Part shown: positions 1 through 7,201 of the stretch, piece by piece | How the letters are laid out: the number at the start of each line of letters is the position of its first letter | Numbering within the stretch: position 1 is the first letter of the stretch | Assembly: GCF_050175855.1 (NCBI RefSeq) | Contig: NZ_JBFXIO010000273.1 | Location: 1 to 7,201, forward strand | Direction of reading: 5' to 3' | Length of the DNA stretch: 7,201 nucleotides | DNA from: Piscinibacter sp050175855 | GTDB taxonomy: Bacteria > Pseudomonadota > Gammaproteobacteria > Burkholderiales > Burkholderiaceae_C | The notes under the pieces: generated by a model | The model's input: only the letters and a program-made list of their open reading frames with translations | The model's database searches: none | What the model was told of the DNA's origin: nothing | Position numbers and translations under genes: made by a program

Positions 1-440
1 AAGAGTTCCTCAAGCGCCTTCGCGCCCGGCTGGCGGACGAGCCGGTCGTGCTCGCCCCGCAGCCGGTGCAGGCCGCGCAGCCGGTGCCGATGGCGGCCGG
101 GCGTTCGGCGCGGCGCTGGCGTGCCGGCGCCGCGGTCGCAGCCGGCTTCGTGGCCGTTGCCGGCGTGCTGGTGGCGCTGCAGGCGCCGTCGCCCGAATCG
201 GCGCCGGCCGTGGCTCGTGCGCCTTCGCCGGTCGTGCCGGTGGCTGCCACGACGGTGGCCTCGCCGGCCGTAGCCGATGCGAACGGCGAGCACGCCGCGC
301 TCGTGACCGATGGCAACGTGATCCGTGACGCGCGCCTGGACCGCTACCTCGCCGCGCATCAGCGCTTCGCCGGAGCGTCGGCCCTCGGCGTGCCGTCTTC
401 TTTCCTGCGCAGCGCCACCACGGACGGCGCGAAGCGCTGA
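1..440 (+). CDS. rseA: Anti-sigma-E factor RseA, C-terminal part (5' end outside window)
   Basis: Reading frame starts at base 3 and gives 145 residues to the TGA at 438-440; the true start lies to the left. The first visible residues (EFLKRLRARLADEP) resemble the end of the cytoplasmic sigma-binding domain. A Pro/Ala-rich linker follows, then basic residues (RSARRWR) and one hydrophobic helix at about residues 41-59 (bases ~123-180). The rest is an Ala/Pro/Val-rich periplasmic tail ending in a conserved-looking stretch, RDARLDRYLAAHQRFAG. In the family, RseA is a single-pass inner-membrane protein that sequesters the ECF sigma factor RpoE and is destroyed by stepwise proteolysis on envelope stress. 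Sequence identity alone is weak because these proteins diverge fast, but the topology plus rseB and mucD directly downstream make the call firm. rpoE is expected just upstream. An internal GTG at 48 is not the real start, because the frame is open through it to the window edge. Confidence 0.87.
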   Translation, partial: EFLKRLRARLADEPVVLAPQPVQAAQPVPMAAGRSARRWRAGAAVAAGFVAVAGVLVALQAPSPESAPAVARAPSPVVPVAATTVASPAVADANGEHAALVTDGNVIRDARLDRYLAAHQRFAGASALGVPSSFLRSATTDGAKR

Positions 441-464
441 GCCGTTGTCCAGACGAACCGACTC

Positions 465-1472
465 ATGCTTCTGCGCTCCCTGCTCGCGCTGACCCTCCTC
501 GGCGCCCACGGCGGACTCGTGTCCGCCGCCGGGCCGGCCTCGGCGCCGGAAAGCCGCGAGGTCAAGGCCTGGCTGACCCGCATCCACGAAGCGGCCGGCA
601 AGCAGAATTTCCAGGGGATCTTCGTCGTCAGTGGGGGCGGCGCGGTCTCGAGCGCGCGGATCGCGCACTACGGCGAAGGCAGCAACCAGTACGAGCGCAT
701 CGAGTCGCTGGACGGCCAGACCCGCTATGTCTACCGGCACAACGACATCGTCCACACCCTGTGGCCGGGCAGTCGCGTGGCGCTGGTGGAGCAGGCCCAG
801 GCGCTCAGCGGTTTTCCGTCGCTGCTGCAAGGCAGCATCGACCGCCTGGCCGAGTTCTACGAAGTGCAGCCGCAGGGCCGCGAGCGGGTGGCCGGGCGCG
901 AGGCACACGTGCTGCTCGTCCAGCCGCGCGACACCTATCGCTTCGGATACCGGCTGTGGTCCGACAAGGCGTCGGGCCTGTTGCTGCGTTCCGATGTTCT
1001 CGGCGAGCGCAATGAGGTGCTCGAGACCTCGGCCTTTTCGGAAGTCACGATCGGCGTGAAGCCGCAGTTCGACAGCGTCACCGGCCCGATGCGCAAGCTC
1101 GATGGCTATCGCGTCATCCGGCCGACGCTCGACAGCACCCGCCTGGAGGCGGAGGGCTGGAACATGCGCCAGCTCGTGCCAGGCTTCCGCGAGGTCAACT
1201 GCGTCAAGCGGCCGATGGAGTCGCCGACCTCGAACGCACAGGAAGCCACGTCGGAACCGGTGCTGCAGACCATCTTCTCGGACGGGCTGACCTACGTCTC
1301 GGTGTTCATCGAACCGTACAGCCCCGCCCGCCACCAGCGCGCGATGCGCACGGCCGTGGGTGCCACCCAGACGCTGATGCGCCGGCAGGGCGAGTGGTGG
1401 GTCACGGTCGTCGGCGACGTTCCGCCGGCCACGCTCCTCGCATTCGCCAACGGGCTCGAACGGCGCAGGTGA
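465..1472 (+). CDS. rseB: RseB/MucB, periplasmic regulator of the sigma-E anti-sigma factor
   Basis: 335 residues, the usual size for MucB/RseB. The N-terminus is a Sec signal peptide (MLLRSLLALTLLGAHGG) with likely cleavage near residue 21-27 (VSAA or PASA). The mature part has the LolA-like lipid-binding domain at roughly residues 30-205 (NFQGIFVVSGGG, YRFGYRLWSDKASGLLLRSD, VLETSAFSEV) and a smaller C-terminal domain at about 220-330 (ending GEWWVTVVGDVPPATLLAFANGLERR). In E. coli, RseB binds the periplasmic part of RseA and blocks DegS cleavage until it is released, for example by mislocalised lipopolysaccharide. It starts 24 nt after rseA, so the two are surely co-transcribed. No good Shine-Dalgarno sequence precedes the ATG, which suggests translation is helped by coupling to rseA. 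There is one cysteine in the C-terminal domain (NCVKR) and no obvious damage to the gene. Confidence 0.93.
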   Translation: MLLRSLLALTLLGAHGGLVSAAGPASAPESREVKAWLTRIHEAAGKQNFQGIFVVSGGGAVSSARIAHYGEGSNQYERIESLDGQTRYVYRHNDIVHTLWPGSRVALVEQAQALSGFPSLLQGSIDRLAEFYEVQPQGRERVAGREAHVLLVQPRDTYRFGYRLWSDKASGLLLRSDVLGERNEVLETSAFSEVTIGVKPQFDSVTGPMRKLDGYRVIRPTLDSTRLEAEGWNMRQLVPGFREVNCVKRPMESPTSNAQEATSEPVLQTIFSDGLTYVSVFIEPYSPARHQRAMRTAVGATQTLMRRQGEWWVTVVGDVPPATLLAFANGLERRR

Positions 1473-1496
1473 CGCGCCGTCTTCCAAGGCTTCAGC

Positions 1497-1509
1497 AGTG
1501 AGGCTCACT
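1497..1509 (+). promoter_or_regulatory. Small inverted repeat directly before the mucD start
   Basis: AGTGAGGCTCACT is a perfect inverted repeat around a central G. As RNA it can fold as AGTGA/TCACT with a three-base loop (GGC). It ends 6 nt before ATG 1516, covers the only Shine-Dalgarno-like bases for that ATG (GAGG, 1500-1503), and contains the alternative GTG start (1498). It could dampen mucD translation or be a short operator; function is inferred, only the symmetry is seen. Confidence 0.4.
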
Positions 1510-1515
1510 TCCATC

Positions 1516-2976
1516 ATGCACAACATGCCAACCACCGTTTCCGCGGCGGCTCGCCGTGGCTTCCTCATCGCGCTCGCCAGCTTTCTGGTCGCGGGCGCAG
1601 CGGCCTTCTTCACGCCGGCCGCGCAGGCGCAGTCGAACCTGCCCGAGTTCGCCGACCTCGCCGAGCGCGTCGGGCCGGCGGTCGTCAACATCCGCACCAC
1701 CGAACGGCGTGCTGCGCGCGGCAACGGCATGCCGGAGATGGACGAGGACATGCTGGAGTTCTTCCGGCGCTTCGGCCTGCCCATCCCGAACCAGCCCGGT
1801 CCGCGCGGCCAGCGCCCGCAACCCGACGGCGAGCCGCAGCAGCGCGGCGTCGGCTCCGGCTTCATCCTCAGCGCCGATGGCTACGTGATGACCAATGCGC
1901 ACGTCATCGATGGCGCCGACGAAGTCTTCGTCACGCTGGCCGACAAGCGCGAGTTCAAGGCACGCGTGATCGGCTCGGACCGCCGCTCCGACGTGGCGCT
2001 GGTGAAGATCGACGCGGCCGGGCTGCCGTCCGTTCGCACCGGCGACGTCAACCGGCTGCGCGTGGGCGAGTGGGTGATCGCCATCGGCTCGCCCTTCGGA
2101 TTGGAGAATACGGTGACGGCCGGCATCGTCAGCGCCAAGGCGCGCGACACCGGCGAGTTCCTCCCGCTGATCCAGACCGACGTGGCGATCAACCCCGGCA
2201 ATTCCGGCGGGCCGCTGATCAACATGCGCGGCGAGGTGGTGGGTATCAACTCGCAGATCTACAGCCGCTCGGGCGGCTACATGGGCATCTCGTTTGCCAT
2301 CCCGATCGACGAAGCCACCCGCGTGGCCGAGCAGCTCAAGACCACCGGCCGCGTCAGCCGCGGCCGCATCGGCGTGAGCATCGACCAGGTGACCAAGGAA
2401 GTCGCCGAGTCCATCGGCCTGGGCAAGCCCACTGGTGCCCTGGTGCGCAGCGTGGAAGCGGGCGGGCCGGCGGAGAACGCCGGCGTGGAGCCGGGCGACA
2501 TCATCACGCGCTTCGACGGCAAGACGGTGGAGAAGTCCGGCGACCTGCCGCGCATCGTCGGCGCGGTGAAGCCGGGCAGCAAGGCCACGCTGCAGGTCTT
2601 CCGCCGCGGCGCCTACAAGGACCTGAGCGTGGTCGTCGCCGAGGTGGAGCCGGACCGCGCTCGCCGCACCGCAGAAGCAGAGACCAAGCCGCACGCCACG
2701 ACCACGACGTTGGGCATCGGGGTCTCCGACCTGACCGAGGCGCAGAAGCGCGAACTCAAGCTGAAGAACGGCGTGCGCGTGGAAGTGGCGGAAGGCGCTG
2801 CCGCGCGTGCGGGGCTGCGCGAGGACGACGTCATCCTGTCTATCGACAACACCGAGATCACCAGCGCGAAGCAGTTCGAATCGGTGGTGGCCAAGCTCGA
2901 CAAGTCGCGCGCCGTCACCGCCCTCGTGCGCCGTGGTGACACCGTGAACTTCCTGATCATCCGACCGGCGCGCTGA
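1516..2976 (+). CDS. mucD: DegP/MucD-family periplasmic serine protease
   Basis: 486 residues from ATG 1516. The order is signal peptide, trypsin-like protease domain (about residues 45-255), PDZ1 (about 284-374) and PDZ2 (about 397-482). The catalytic triad is complete: His129 (TNAHVIDGADE), Asp159 (DRRSDVALVKI) and Ser230 (NPGNSGGPL). A Gln/Pro/Gly-rich insertion (residues ~90-111) lies just before the protease core strands. PDZ carboxylate-binding motifs IGVSI and LGIGV are recognisable. The family degrades, and may refold, misfolded envelope proteins; in pseudomonads MucD is encoded next to the sigma-E anti-sigma genes, as here. The signal peptide has AARRGFLIALASF, a twin-arginine-like pattern, and ends TPAAQA at residue 38. 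Start choice: GTG 1498 is in frame and would add six residues, with AAGG 8 nt upstream. ATG 1516 is preferred because it is an ATG and gives a normal signal peptide; its only Shine-Dalgarno-like sequence is GAGG at 1500-1503. It lies 43 nt after rseB. Confidence 0.95.
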   Translation: MHNMPTTVSAAARRGFLIALASFLVAGAAAFFTPAAQAQSNLPEFADLAERVGPAVVNIRTTERRAARGNGMPEMDEDMLEFFRRFGLPIPNQPGPRGQRPQPDGEPQQRGVGSGFILSADGYVMTNAHVIDGADEVFVTLADKREFKARVIGSDRRSDVALVKIDAAGLPSVRTGDVNRLRVGEWVIAIGSPFGLENTVTAGIVSAKARDTGEFLPLIQTDVAINPGNSGGPLINMRGEVVGINSQIYSRSGGYMGISFAIPIDEATRVAEQLKTTGRVSRGRIGVSIDQVTKEVAESIGLGKPTGALVRSVEAGGPAENAGVEPGDIITRFDGKTVEKSGDLPRIVGAVKPGSKATLQVFRRGAYKDLSVVVAEVEPDRARRTAEAETKPHATTTTLGIGVSDLTEAQKRELKLKNGVRVEVAEGAAARAGLREDDVILSIDNTEITSAKQFESVVAKLDKSRAVTALVRRGDTVNFLIIRPAR

Positions 2977-2986
2977 GAGCCCTGCT

Positions 2987-3028
2987 GGCGCCCGGGCGAC
3001 AGTCGGGGCGCCCGACTGGATTGTCGGG
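2987..3028 (+). terminator. Overlapping GC hairpins after mucD; possible weak terminator
   Basis: Eleven bases after the mucD stop there are several overlapping inverted repeats. GGCGCCC 2987-2993 pairs with GGGCGCC 3006-3012. CAGTCGGG 3000-3007 pairs with CCCGACTG 3011-3018 around a GCG loop. CCCGAC 3011-3016 pairs with GTCGGG 3023-3028 around a six-base loop. They use the same bases, so only one can form at a time. The last is followed only by TCTTTCC, too short a T-run for a classic intrinsic terminator. Likely role: protecting the 3' end or a weak stop for the rseA-rseB-mucD transcript. Confidence 0.4.
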
Positions 3029-3237
3029 TCTTTCCGGGATCCGGGAAATGACGATGGATGACGGGTTTGCCGGATCGAGGTGGTGAATGCCTGTTCCCGT
3101 CTTGCGAAAGTCAGTGGATGCCAACCTCCGCGAGCGAGGCCTGATTGCCTTTGCTGACAGCTAGAATCGACGGCATTGGCGGCTGGCTTTCGACGTTCCA
3201 GGCAACAAAAAACCTGAGCTTCAGCTATCCCCAGGCG

Positions 3238-3268
3238 ATCCACAAGCATTTGTGGAAAAGCTGTGGAT
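3238..3268. promoter_or_regulatory. Cluster of three DnaA-box-like sites
   Basis: Within 31 bases there are ATCCACA (3238-3244, + orientation), TGTGGAAAA (3251-3259, reverse of TTTTCCACA) and TGTGGAT (3262-3268, reverse orientation). Against the E. coli consensus TTATCCACA, the middle site differs at one base and the outer two at two bases each. The first two sites form a perfect palindrome, CCACAAGCATTTGTGG (3240-3255). The cluster lies about 75 bases upstream of the candidate -10 at 3342, a position suited to promoter control. No other replication-origin feature (dnaA, dnaN, AT-rich unwinding element) is seen, so a transcriptional role is likelier than an origin. Confidence 0.45.
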
Positions 3269-3341
3269 GGATTTCGATGTTGGCGTCCTGCAACGAGCAG
3301 AAATCGAGCATTGGCGCGGGATTCCGGCGGGTGCTTTTGGC

Positions 3342-3347
3342 TACAAT
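3342..3347 (+). promoter_or_regulatory. Candidate sigma70 -10 element (TACAAT)
   Basis: TACAAT matches the TATAAT consensus at five of six bases and sits in the less GC-rich part of the gap. Transcription would begin near 3353-3355, exactly at the base of the first hairpin of the RNA unit downstream. No convincing -35 is found at 16-18 bases: TTGGCG at 3311-3316 is 25 bases away and TTCCGG at 3322-3327 is only 14 away. An activator, perhaps acting at the upstream DnaA-box-like cluster, might therefore be needed. The call rests mainly on the -10 and its position relative to the terminator. Confidence 0.45.
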
Positions 3348-3353
3348 GAAGGC

Positions 3354-3417
3354 CCAACAAGCAGTTGCCATACGTTTTGTTGGAAGGCGCGTCACTCGTT
3401 CGACGTGCCTTTTTTTT
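3354..3417 (+). ncRNA. Candidate small RNA of about 64 nt, or lepA leader with premature termination
   Basis: Seven bases after the TACAAT element begins a stem CCAACAA (3354-3360) / TTGTTGG (3377-3383) enclosing a 16-base loop. The next base (3384) starts the terminator stem, and the unit ends in a run of eight Ts. Promoter spacing, 5' hairpin, 3' terminator and absence of a start codon after the predicted 5' end together fit a compact non-coding RNA. The bases GGAAGG at the junction of the two stems resemble a Shine-Dalgarno sequence but no start codon follows. The alternative is that this is the leader of lepA and the terminator sets how much transcript enters the gene. I do not recognise it as a known RNA family. 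Structure is seen; transcription is inferred. Confidence 0.45.
3384..3417 (+). terminator. Strong intrinsic terminator
   Basis: AAGGCGCGTC (3384-3393) pairs with GACGTGCCTT (3402-3411) over ten positions, nine Watson-Crick and one G-U, around the eight-base loop ACTCGTTC. The right arm runs into eight consecutive Ts (3410-3417). This is a textbook Rho-independent terminator on the + strand. It lies 106 bases before the lepA ATG and 407 bases after the mucD stop, so it most simply ends a short transcript that starts within the gap. Confidence 0.78.
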
Positions 3418-3428
3418 AGCTTCAGCAC

Positions 3429-3516
3429 GGCGCTTCGCGCCTTCACATCGCAGCGCGATGTGAGCTTGCGCTGCAACGGCTGCGCCGTTGTGTCTACGGC
3501 GTGAGCTTCGAGTCAC
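3429..3516 (+). repeat. Four tandem short hairpins with three-base loops upstream of lepA
   Basis: Four inverted repeats follow one another. (1) GGCGC/GCGCC around TTC, 3429-3441. (2) TCACATCGC/GCGATGTGA around AGC, 3443-3463. (3) CAACGGC/GCCGTTG around TGC, 3474-3490. (4) GTGA-g-CT/AGTCAC around TCG with one bulged G, 3501-3516. The first three stems are perfect. The last ends 7 nt before the lepA ATG. GTGAGCTT occurs twice (3460-3467 and 3501-3508). An alternative pairing, GCAGCGC 3450-3456 with GCGCTGC 3468-3474, would break hairpin 2 and clip the edge of 3. They would form the 5' untranslated region of any lepA transcript that starts upstream. Function unknown. Confidence 0.6.
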
Positions 3517-3523
3517 GGTGTCC

Positions 3524-5331
<1,808 letters not shown>

Positions 5332-5332
<1 letters not shown>

Positions 5333-6309
5333 TGGGTCTCCTGACCGGTGTGCTCTACGGCGTGCTCGCCGTCTACCTCGGCGGCTGGTACGCCGGGAAG
5401 TGGACGGGCAACTTCTCGCTGCTGCTGTTCATCCTCAGCATCGTGACATTGGCCTACTGGCTGGCCGAGCGCTTCCACTTCGCACCGCAGCGTCTGGCGG
5501 CTGCGCGCCAGCTCGAGGAGCAGGAAGCCGCCCGCCGCGCCCAGCTCGCCGCCCAGGGCATCAGCAAGGTCGACACCGACGTGACGCAGGCGCGCGAGAG
5601 CCTGCTGATGCAGCCCTGGTGGCTGGACTGGACGGCCGGGCTGTTCCCGGTGATCCTGGCCGTGTTCCTGCTGCGCTCGTTCCTGTTCGAGCCGTTCAAG
5701 ATTCCCTCCGGCTCGATGATCCCGACGCTGCTGGTCGGCGACCTGATCCTGGTGAACAAGTACCACTACGGCATCCGCCTGCCGGTGATCAACAAGAAGA
5801 TCGTCGCCAACAACGACCCGAAGCGCGGCGACGTGATCGTCTTCCGCTTCCCGCGTGACACCAGCATCGACTACATCAAGCGCGTGGTCGGTCTGCCTGG
5901 CGACGAAGTGAGCTTTCGCAACCAGAAGCTGTACATCAACGGGCAGCCGGCGCCGCTCGAGGCCCTGCCGCCGCCGGGCTTCTACGACGAGACCACGCTG
6001 CGCTATTCGCCGGAGTTCAAGGAGAAGCTGGGCGAGGTGGAGCACCGCATCCTGGTCGACCCGAACGCGCAGCGCCCGTTCGGAGCCGACGGCGCCTACG
6101 CCTTCCCCTATCGCGAAAACTGCCGCTACAGTGCCGAGGGTGTCACGTGCAAGGTGCCGGAGGGGCACTACTTCATGATGGGCGACAACCGCGACAATTC
6201 GGAGGACTCTCGCTTCTGGGGCTTCGTCCCGGACGAGAACATCGTCGGCAAGGCCTTTTTCGTGTGGATGAACTTCGGCAACCCGAAGCGCATCGGTTCC
6301 TTCCACTGA
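5332..6309 (+). CDS. lepB: Signal peptidase I
   Basis: 325 residues. This inner-membrane enzyme removes signal peptides from exported proteins; RseB and MucD, encoded upstream, are likely substrates. The Ser/Lys catalytic pair is visible: Ser128 (IPSGSMIPTLLVGD) and Lys183 (DYIKRVVGLPGD). The conserved box GDNRDNSEDSRFWGFVP is at 284-300. Three hydrophobic segments are seen at about residues 1-20, 28-46 and 97-119. The second and third match the two helices of E. coli LepB (compare AERFHFAPQRL after the second), so the first is an N-terminal addition. An Ala/Gln/Glu-rich cytoplasmic-type segment (52-90) joins helices two and three. Two cysteines, 264 and 273, in the periplasmic domain could form a disulfide. 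The gene starts on the last base of the lepA stop codon. Confidence 0.97.
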
Positions 6310-6348
6310 TGCGCCGGGGCACGGGGTTCACGACGGGAGCATGAACGA

Positions 6349-6720
6349 ATGACCGTAAACTTTGCATCGAGCCGCCGCCAGCGCGGCGTCACCCTGTTCG
6401 GGCTGATGTTCTGGGCCATCGTGATCGGCGTCACGGCGCTGGTGGTGATGCGCGTGCTGCCGACCGTCAACGAGTACTACACGATCCAGCGCGCGGTGGA
6501 CAAGATCGCCCGCGAGGGCGGCACCACGGTGCCGGAGATCCGCGCAGCCTTCGACAAGCAGAAGCAGATCGAATATTCGATCACCTCGATCGACGGCAGG
6601 GATCTGCAGATCACCAAAGAGAACGAGCAGGTCGTGGTGAGCTTCGCCTACGACAAGGAGATCGAGCTGGTTGCGCCGGTCTACCTGCTGATCAAGTACG
6701 AGGGGCGCTCGAAGAAGTAG
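6349..6720 (+). CDS. DUF4845 family membrane protein
   Basis: 123 residues, lying between lepB and rnc as is usual for this family in betaproteobacteria and pseudomonads. A short basic N-terminus (SSRRQRG, residues 7-13) is followed by one hydrophobic helix (about 14-36) and a roughly 85-residue soluble domain rich in charged residues (VNEYYTIQRAVDKIA through ELVAPVYLLIKYEG). The layout suggests one inner-membrane helix with the C-terminal domain in the periplasm. The junction RGVTLFGLMFW resembles a type IV prepilin cleavage site (G followed by a hydrophobic helix) but has Gly where pilins carry the conserved Glu5. Function is unknown. GGGAG at 6335-6339, 9 nt before the ATG, is a good ribosome site. 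The gene begins 39 bases after lepB and is probably in the same operon. Confidence 0.87.
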   Translation: MTVNFASSRRQRGVTLFGLMFWAIVIGVTALVVMRVLPTVNEYYTIQRAVDKIAREGGTTVPEIRAAFDKQKQIEYSITSIDGRDLQITKENEQVVVSFAYDKEIELVAPVYLLIKYEGRSKK

Positions 6721-6736
6721 CGCAGCGGGGGCAATG

Positions 6737-6751
6737 CGGGCTGCCGGCCCG
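6737..6751 (+). promoter_or_regulatory. Hairpin abutting the preferred rnc start codon
   Basis: CGGGC (6737-6741) pairs perfectly with GCCCG (6747-6751) around the loop TGCCG, and the next base is the A of ATG 6752. It would hide the GCGGG ribosome-site-like bases. If folded, it brings the upstream G-run (6727-6731) close to the ATG. It could limit rnc translation, or point to ATG 6734 as the true start, in which case it lies inside the coding sequence. Confidence 0.35.
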
Positions 6752-7201
6752 ATGAGCACCAACCCGATGGACGAACGACTCGACGAACTCCAGGCCCGCC
6801 TCGGGCACCGATTCCGCCAGGCCGACCTGCTGGCCCGGGCGCTGACGCACCGCAGCTTCGGCGCCGACCACAACGAACGCCTCGAATTCCTGGGCGACGC
6901 CGTCCTGAGCCTGGCGGTTTCCAGCCTGCTGTTCGAGCGCTTCGCCGGCTCCGACGAAGGCGACCTCACACGCGTGCGGGCGCACCTCGTACGCGAAGAC
7001 AGCCTGCACCGCATGGCGCTGCAGCTCGGGCTGCCCGAGGTGGTGCGCCTGTCCGAAGGCGAAGCGCGCGGGGGTGGTGCGCAGCGCGCCTCCATCCTCG
7101 CCGACGCGCTCGAGGCGGTGATCGGCGCCGTCTTCCTCGACGCCGGCTTCGATGCCGCACGCGAACTGACGCAACGCCTGTTCGGCGAGGTGATCGCCGG
7201 C
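6752..7201 (+). CDS. rnc: Ribonuclease III, N-terminal part (3' end outside window)
   Basis: 150 residues are visible before the window ends; the family is usually about 225-230, so the C-terminal double-stranded-RNA-binding domain is missing from view. The catalytic domain is complete. The signature NERLEFLGDAVLSL gives metal-binding Glu42, Glu45 and Asp49. DEGDLTRVRAHLV supplies Glu69, and RASILADALEAVIGAVFLD supplies Asp118 and Glu121, each four residues on from its E. coli position. RNase III cuts double-stranded RNA and matures ribosomal RNA precursors. The start is uncertain: ATG 6734, 6752 and 6767 are all in frame. 6752 is preferred because it gives a normal-length N-terminus; GCGGG at 6736-6740 is the nearest ribosome-site-like sequence but lies mostly inside a hairpin. 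It starts 31 bases after the DUF4845 gene and is probably followed by era. Confidence 0.96.
   Translation, partial: MSTNPMDERLDELQARLGHRFRQADLLARALTHRSFGADHNERLEFLGDAVLSLAVSSLLFERFAGSDEGDLTRVRAHLVREDSLHRMALQLGLPEVVRLSEGEARGGGAQRASILADALEAVIGAVFLDAGFDAARELTQRLFGEVIAG

Larger units (their letters stand above)
2977..3523. other. 547-base gene-free region between mucD and lepA
   Basis: I find no convincing protein gene here on either strand. Open frames exist (for example + 3145-3504 and - 3225-3476), but their codon use is unlike the neighbours and they run straight through hairpins and a terminator. Part of the stretch (about 3150-3420) is visibly more AT-rich than the coding sequence on both sides. 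In order it holds: hairpins after mucD (2987-3028), about 200 bases with nothing clear, a DnaA-box-like cluster (3238-3268), a -10 element (3342-3347), a two-hairpin RNA unit ending in a T-run (3354-3417), and four tandem short hairpins (3429-3516). It separates the envelope-stress genes from the lepA-rnc block, so lepA probably has its own promoter in this region. Confidence 0.8.

Noticed and set aside
3162..3167. Second -10-like hexamer TAGAAT in the gap
   Set aside because: No -35-like hexamer at a usable distance and no structure at the predicted start; too weak to list as a promoter.
3207..3224. Possible - strand terminator: six-A run (Ts on the - strand) next to CTGA/TCAG
   Set aside because: The stem is only four base pairs and there is no convergent - strand gene to terminate.
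3238..3268. Replication origin
   Set aside because: Only three imperfect DnaA boxes, no AT-rich unwinding element and no dnaA/dnaN/gyrB nearby; the flanking genes are not origin genes.
3429..3490. CRISPR-like repeats or an attachment site
   Set aside because: The hairpins differ in sequence and spacing, there are no spacers of equal length, and no integrase or cas gene is in the window.
3145..3504. 119-codon open frame on the + strand in the mucD-lepA gap
   Set aside because: It runs through the DnaA-like cluster, the terminator T-run and the hairpins, has codon use unlike neighbouring genes, no ribosome site and no recognisable domain.

Overview
This is a GC-rich, gene-dense stretch of a bacterial chromosome, most likely from a betaproteobacterium of the order Burkholderiales. 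That assignment is an inference from three things: the gene order anti-sigma factor (rseA) - rseB - mucD/degP - lepA - lepB - DUF4845 - rnc, the protein sequences, and the strong G/C preference at third codon positions. All seven genes lie on the + strand. The first (rseA) is cut by the left edge and the last (rnc) by the right edge.

Layout: 1-440 is the C-terminal part of a membrane anti-sigma-E factor. 465-1472 is RseB/MucB, its periplasmic partner. 1516-2976 is a DegP/MucD-type periplasmic protease with two PDZ domains. Together they form an envelope-stress module: RseA holds the ECF sigma factor at the membrane, RseB guards RseA against proteolysis, and MucD clears misfolded envelope proteins. 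The second half (3524-7201) is a translation, secretion and RNA-processing block: LepA (EF4), signal peptidase I (overlapping lepA by one base), a one-helix DUF4845 membrane protein, and RNase III.

The two blocks are separated by 547 bases without a convincing gene (2977-3523), which is where nearly all the unexplained structure lies. From left to right it holds competing GC hairpins just after mucD, a compact cluster of three DnaA-box-like sites containing a perfect palindrome, and a sigma70-like -10 element. Immediately after the -10 come a 7-bp hairpin and a strong intrinsic terminator with eight Ts. Together these look like a free-standing small RNA of about 64 nt, or a premature-termination leader of lepA. 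Four consecutive short hairpins with three-base loops then run up to 7 nt before the lepA start codon.

The genes themselves are ordinary, conserved housekeeping genes. I see no mobile element, CRISPR array, tRNA, rRNA or defence system. The best candidate for something undescribed is the small-RNA/leader unit and the tandem hairpins in the mucD-lepA gap; both are read directly from the sequence but their function is inference.
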